NCBI GenBank assembly: GCA_036897625.1
Contig: JAYMTA010000854.1
Coordinates: 1-23,652 of the forward strand
DNA: 23,652 bases
Source of the DNA: Pelargonium cotyledonis
Lineage: Eukaryota; Streptophyta; Magnoliopsida; Geraniales; Geraniaceae
Direction of reading: 5' to 3'
Shown: piece after piece, positions 20,054-23,652 of the stretch
Numbering within the stretch: the stretch's first letter is position 1
How the letters are laid out: each line of letters begins with the position of its first letter
The notes under the pieces: generated by a model
Database searches by the model: none
Seen by the model: only the letters and a program-made list of their open reading frames with translations
Told to the model about the DNA's origin: nothing
Made by a program: the position numbers and the translations under genes

Positions 20054-20313
20054 GTCATGCAATAATTTTTTTTTTTTTATAGACAAACGATACTTTTATT
20101 AAAAGTACAAATAACAAAAAACGCAATTGAAAACTTTCCCAGCGTCAAGCAAGAATTACTATACTCGACACGGACCAAATATATACGGAAGAAGAGAGAA
20201 ACAAAAAGTTTAGACGAAATCATCCTCGCCGAAGAAAAATGAATTCCGGGCCAACCATGTAAATCAAAGCACGGCCTTCTCTCTTTCTCTACTCGCCTCG
20301 TCATGCAATAATT
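20054..20313 (-). mobile_element. 5'-truncated LINE-type or SINE-like retroposon with 14-bp target duplications
   Basis: The direct repeats GTCATGCAATAATT at 20054-20067 and 20300-20313 are identical over 14 bp and enclose 232 bp. The left side begins with a run of T (to about 20078), so on the minus strand the element ends in poly(A), preceded by TAATAAAAGTATCG and GTTTGTCTATAAAA. Poly(A) plus a long perfect target duplication is the mark of target-primed reverse transcription. No LINE domain is identifiable in the short body (a 75-codon minus frame, 20077-20304, has no known motif), so LINE fragment against SINE stays open. The perfect duplication suggests a fairly young insertion. Confidence 0.85.
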
Positions 20314-21382
20314 ATTTTAAAAGGCAACAAAATGACAAAGTTCTTTTAAGCAAGGTATGGATCTTGAGGTCATCTACCTTAGAACATTTCTCAGGTTTCT
20401 TTCGTGTTAATGTTATTAGAATAGTTGCCATTTGTTGGTACAGAAACCCATTAGGCAAACAGTAAGCAATATTTAAATATCCCAAATCAAAGCCCAACAT
20501 TGGGCATGCATGCAACATCTTTAGGAATGTCCCCAACATAGATGAAACTAATGGCCTGGTATAATAAGTGGATACTGCCCAATCTGAACCCGCTCATATC
20601 TTGAGTTGGTTGTGATGTAAATCATGGGCAAGACACATTACAAGAATGCATATGTGTGAAAGAAAATTAGAGGTGAGTGGATGACGGTTTCCAGAACTCG
20701 AAATCGCTCAATAACTATTGATTCTAGATCACGTGCCCGTGCACTCAGACTCTTGCAAATGTCCCAGATCACGAACCTCAACTGATTCGGTCGGCAGGGG
20801 AGGAGACTGATTGTGTGCCATCCATAGCCGTGGGAGGGATAAAATTTGTGAAGTGAGACGGAACGCAGTCGGAAGGTGTACCAGAGCAGAGATCTATGGA
20901 TGACCGAACAACTACTTTGCGCTTAGGAGGCGACAAAAGTTGATACGAACGACCATAATTGAATAGAGTTAGCACGGAGAGGAGGCAAATCGGATATAGT
21001 CTGATAAGTAGAAAAGATCTGATTTGAAATAGAGTCATTTGTTGAGTCAACCAGTTTACTGGCGTTAATCGGGTGGATTACCTGATGACATGACCCATTA
21101 GAAGGAAGGAGTCTGAGGGCATCGTTGTCTCTAATTGAGTTTGAGACCACAAAACCTTTTTTCTGATGAGAGGTCACAAGGGGTCTTTTTGATGAATTTG
21201 GGTTGGAGGACAAAGCGAATCATCATGAGGCCTAAAATAAAGAAATTGAGGCAGGTCCAATCCCGAGCATTCAGATACGACAAAAGAAAAAACTCTCTTC
21301 TTGATCTTCAAACTCGCTTGCTTGGAGATAACAACTAGTGATTTGGTATGAAGTAGAACGTGGACACGCTCCACATTCCCAC

Positions 21383-21474
21383 CATGCATGCATGAAACAA
21401 CAATTGGGTGGACATGCATGAGCTCGCCCAAGGGTTTGACAATGCTTCTCAAAGAACTTATGTGTCATGCATGC
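21383..21474. promoter_or_regulatory. Cluster of RY (CATGCATG) motifs
   Basis: CATGCATGCATG (21383-21394), CATGCATG (21413-21420) and CATGCATGC (21466-21474) fall within 92 bp. CATGCATG is the RY element bound by B3 factors (ABI3/FUS3/LEC2 class) in seed promoters. No gene starts nearby, so function is doubtful. Confidence 0.4.
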
Positions 21475-22219
21475 AATGGTAGCCCCAAATTGTAAACTAC
21501 CAAAATCGCCCCCCTTTCCGTTTAAGATCATTGCAATAATGGAAATGGATATATAAATCATTTTGACAACCATGACCATGTTGAATCCCTCATACTTGAC
21601 AAAATACTCTCATCAGAAAAAAAGAACTCGAATATTTTTGGTCCCAATAAATAGACAGAGATATTATCGAACACATCATCATATTCTCAAGTCTCCGACA
21701 TAAAAGAAAAGGTTGAGACCGACTCACACTACACAGATAGACACAGCAGGAGAGGCAGTGGTAGTGGGCATTTGCCTCATCCCCTCCTAAAACTCCCATA
21801 TATATTCTTCAAATCTTGAAATATATTCTTCCTCCAGCCTTTAGATCTTGAATTCTAATTTTGTATTTGTTAATAATAATAATGATAATTGTTTGTTATA
21901 AAATTCTACCATAAATTCATGTGTATCTTGTGGGGTAGCTGCTGAGATGTCGGTAAATTAAAGTGAAGTTATGAAGCCATAAGTAGGAGAGGAAGCTTTA
22001 TTGACCAATGGCTAGTGATGGACTGTCCTTATAATTCACCAAAACAAGAAAAATTGATTGATGCGTGCCTCTGAATCATAGCCACAAATCAAAGAACCGA
22101 CCAACCAGCCAGCAATGGTTTCCATATCAGGACAATCGCCATTATTGGACCTTTTCTTGGATTATTACTTCATTATCCACTCTCACTAAACCCACGTTTT
22201 ATGGCACGGCTTGCGCAAT

Positions 22220-22239
22220 AGCTAGCTAGCTAGCTAGCT
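22220..22239. repeat. (AGCT)5 microsatellite
   Basis: Five perfect AGCT units form a fully self-complementary 20-bp run in AT-rich non-coding DNA. Confidence 0.9.
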
Positions 22240-22689
22240 TCAGATGCATTTTCAGTTAAAAACATTGTTTGTTACTTTCTTCTGTTGTTTTACCAAATTA
22301 TTAATTTGGTTCCCAATCAAACTGAGAAATGCCCACTTCCTAGCTAATTCCTGGGTGATATATGATGTCTTCCCAAACATATGTAAGAATTCAACAACCA
22401 TCTTCATGGAACATGTCCTTGTGCTTTCTATATCCATTGTATCACATGCTACCATTGCCTCTTTCAATAATCAAAATTAATCCACAATAAGAAAATCAAT
22501 TTGCTTATAATTAATTTTATAAATTAAATCAATAAATTGAGCTAAACAAAGTAAAATACAATAATAACAGCAATAAACAAAACATCTACCTCCTACTTTT
22601 CATCTTTTAATCTTATGAACAAAGTATTTTCTATTATACCATGGCGGATTCCGGCCGGCTATCCACCACCGCCAATATTATAGTTGGGT

Positions 22690-23652
22690 TTAGTAATGTA
22701 CATTGGTGACATTTCCAATGGTTTTGAGCTCGAATTCTTTGATGGTTTCGACCAGCTTCTTCATGTTGTCGTCGTACACGTACGGGAGGCTATTGTACCA
22801 TGTCCCATTGCTCTTCGCTAGCGGCGGGAGCATTTCCCGGCAAACCTCCTCGTGGACGGTGATCGAGTTGTGGTAGTGGTAGTATCTGATCTTGTCCTCC
22901 GTCTTGTGCAATGTTTTTCCGACCACATTCTCCGACATGTGTACTCCGGTCGCGAACGCATTCTTCGCCTGAATCGCATACTTCCGGTCCCGCCGGATTC
23001 CCGTCCGGGACTCCCTGAACAGAAGCTTCTCGAAACCCCATTGCCTGCATCAAAATCGAATAATTAAATCAACATAAACTCCAAAATCTGAATTTCAACA
23101 CTACAATTTAATTTCTTTTTTGTTACACACCTGCGGTAATCTTGAGAGGAATCGTTCAAGCAGAGCGAGCTGGACATTGGGTTCTGCTCGATTGTGAACT
23201 GAGTGAAATCGGAGAACTCGCTCAGGACCGATTTCAGCGTTTTCCCGTCCGGCAGGTAGATGTACTCGTCGACGTCGAAGTAGAAGGTCCAGTTGGCGGC
23301 GTGGCGGTAGCGGTGGAGGCAGTCGTTGACCACCAGGAACTGGTTGTAGTAGTAGCCGTCGAACTCGGCCTGACCTCTGATGTCCTGAACCGTAGCCCTC
23401 CCGGCGCGCACCCACGGCTCCAGCGCCGCCATCACCTCCTCCGACACCCCGCCGGCGTCGTGGAACACGAAATGCGAGCTCGGCCCGAAGAACCAGACGT
23501 GGTACGCCATCCACTCCCTCATCCTCGCCGCATTCAAGTTCCCGTACAGAGACGACCCACAGTAGAGGTACTCGTACTTGTACGGAAGCCGGTACTTGGA
23601 CTCGTCGTAGGCTCCGGGGGCTTCCTCCCAGGCGGGGAGTTTCCTGCACCGG
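22690..23652 (-). CDS. GALS: Galactan beta-1,4-galactosyltransferase, GT92 (GALS family), 3' part
   Basis: This gene encodes a Golgi enzyme that adds beta-1,4-linked galactose from UDP-galactose to pectic galactan side chains (rhamnogalacturonan I). The visible part is exon 23131-23652, open at its 5' side, joined to the last exon 22690-23044 (TAA-type end after NVTNVHY), together 291 codons. Family marks in order: KYRLPYKYEYLYCGSSLYGN, REWMAYHVWFFGPSSHFV, HDAGGVSEEV, QAEFDGYYYNQFLVVNDC, then the DVD metal-binding motif in FYFDVDEYIYLP (DVD at 23268-23276), IEQNPMSS, DYRRQWGFEKLLF across the splice, and YYHYHNSITVHEEVCRE near the end. Known GALS proteins are near 500 residues, so about 200 N-terminal residues, including the membrane anchor, lie outside the window. 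No frameshift or internal stop is seen. Which paralogue (GALS1, 2 or 3) it is cannot be decided here. Confidence 0.92.
23045..23130 (-). other. 86-bp GT-AG intron of the GALS gene
   Basis: On the minus strand the donor is CAG|GTGTGT (exon ends at 23131) and the acceptor is GATGCAG|GCAATGG (exon starts at 23044). Splicing joins AG+G to give Arg, producing RRQWGFEK in frame (phase 2). Reading through instead meets stops, and the intron is AT-rich with a branch-like TTTAATTA. Confidence 0.9.

Larger units (their letters stand above)
20314..22689. other. Gene-free stretch downstream of the GALS gene
   Basis: No gene is firmly supported. On the minus strand, 20778-21452 holds several overlapping frames of 75-96 codons, together resembling the broken remains of a Ser/Pro/Thr-rich protein such as a retroelement gag, but no conserved motif is visible. 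A group of CATGCATG motifs lies at 21383-21474 and an AGCT microsatellite at 22220-22239. The final part (22500-22689) is the likely 3' UTR of the GALS gene. Confidence 0.5.

Noticed and set aside
23101-23649. 182-codon minus-strand frame over the GALS exon
   Set aside because: It is the out-of-frame shadow of the GALS exon; the GT92 motifs are in the other frame.

Overview
The window looks like AT-rich nuclear DNA from a flowering plant, most likely a eudicot. It has two plant-specific gene families, a short GT-AG intron, plant core-promoter motifs (TATA, telo-box, site II TGGGCC, ACGT boxes) and long gene-poor stretches holding small transposable elements. A narrower lineage cannot be read from the sequence alone.

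Only two genes are convincing, both on the minus strand. (1) At 9955-10648 is a DUF4228/PADRE stress-response family gene with an N-myristoylation-type start and a TATA promoter carrying three ACGT boxes. Its reading frame is broken by one base at a run of eight C (10171-10178), and the conserved C-terminus continues in another frame. (2) At 22690 to beyond the right edge is the 3' part of a GT92 galactan beta-1,4-galactosyltransferase (GALS family), in two exons split by an 86-bp intron. Its N-terminus lies outside the window. A third, weak candidate is a minus-strand first exon at the left edge (about 5-106), supported mainly by a promoter-like upstream region.

Most of the rest is intergenic. 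It holds two Stowaway-type MITEs of one family (3526-3789 and 15584-15825), a Tourist/PIF-Harbinger-like MITE (547-837) and a Mutator-like foldback MITE with a near-perfect 9-bp target duplication (5308-5528). There are also two small non-LTR retroposons with target-site duplications (11180-11802 on plus, 20068-20299 on minus). A third poly(A) tail, near 13425-13459, closely matches the tail of the minus-strand element. A possible LTR fragment (about 13561-14053) carries a 17-bp tandem repeat. A 75-bp tandem duplication, a 28-bp tandem pair and several microsatellites are scattered through the window.

Two promoter-like clusters have no recognisable coding sequence behind them: a minus-strand one at 19793-19910 with site II and telo-boxes, and a plus-strand TATA/TGGGC cluster at 18902-18961. 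A GC-rich tract at 17730-18420 has no intact gene and may be a decayed gene or transposon body. I see no operon-like or linked pathway logic between the two genes; they appear to be unrelated neighbours. I did not find a clear new multi-gene system here.
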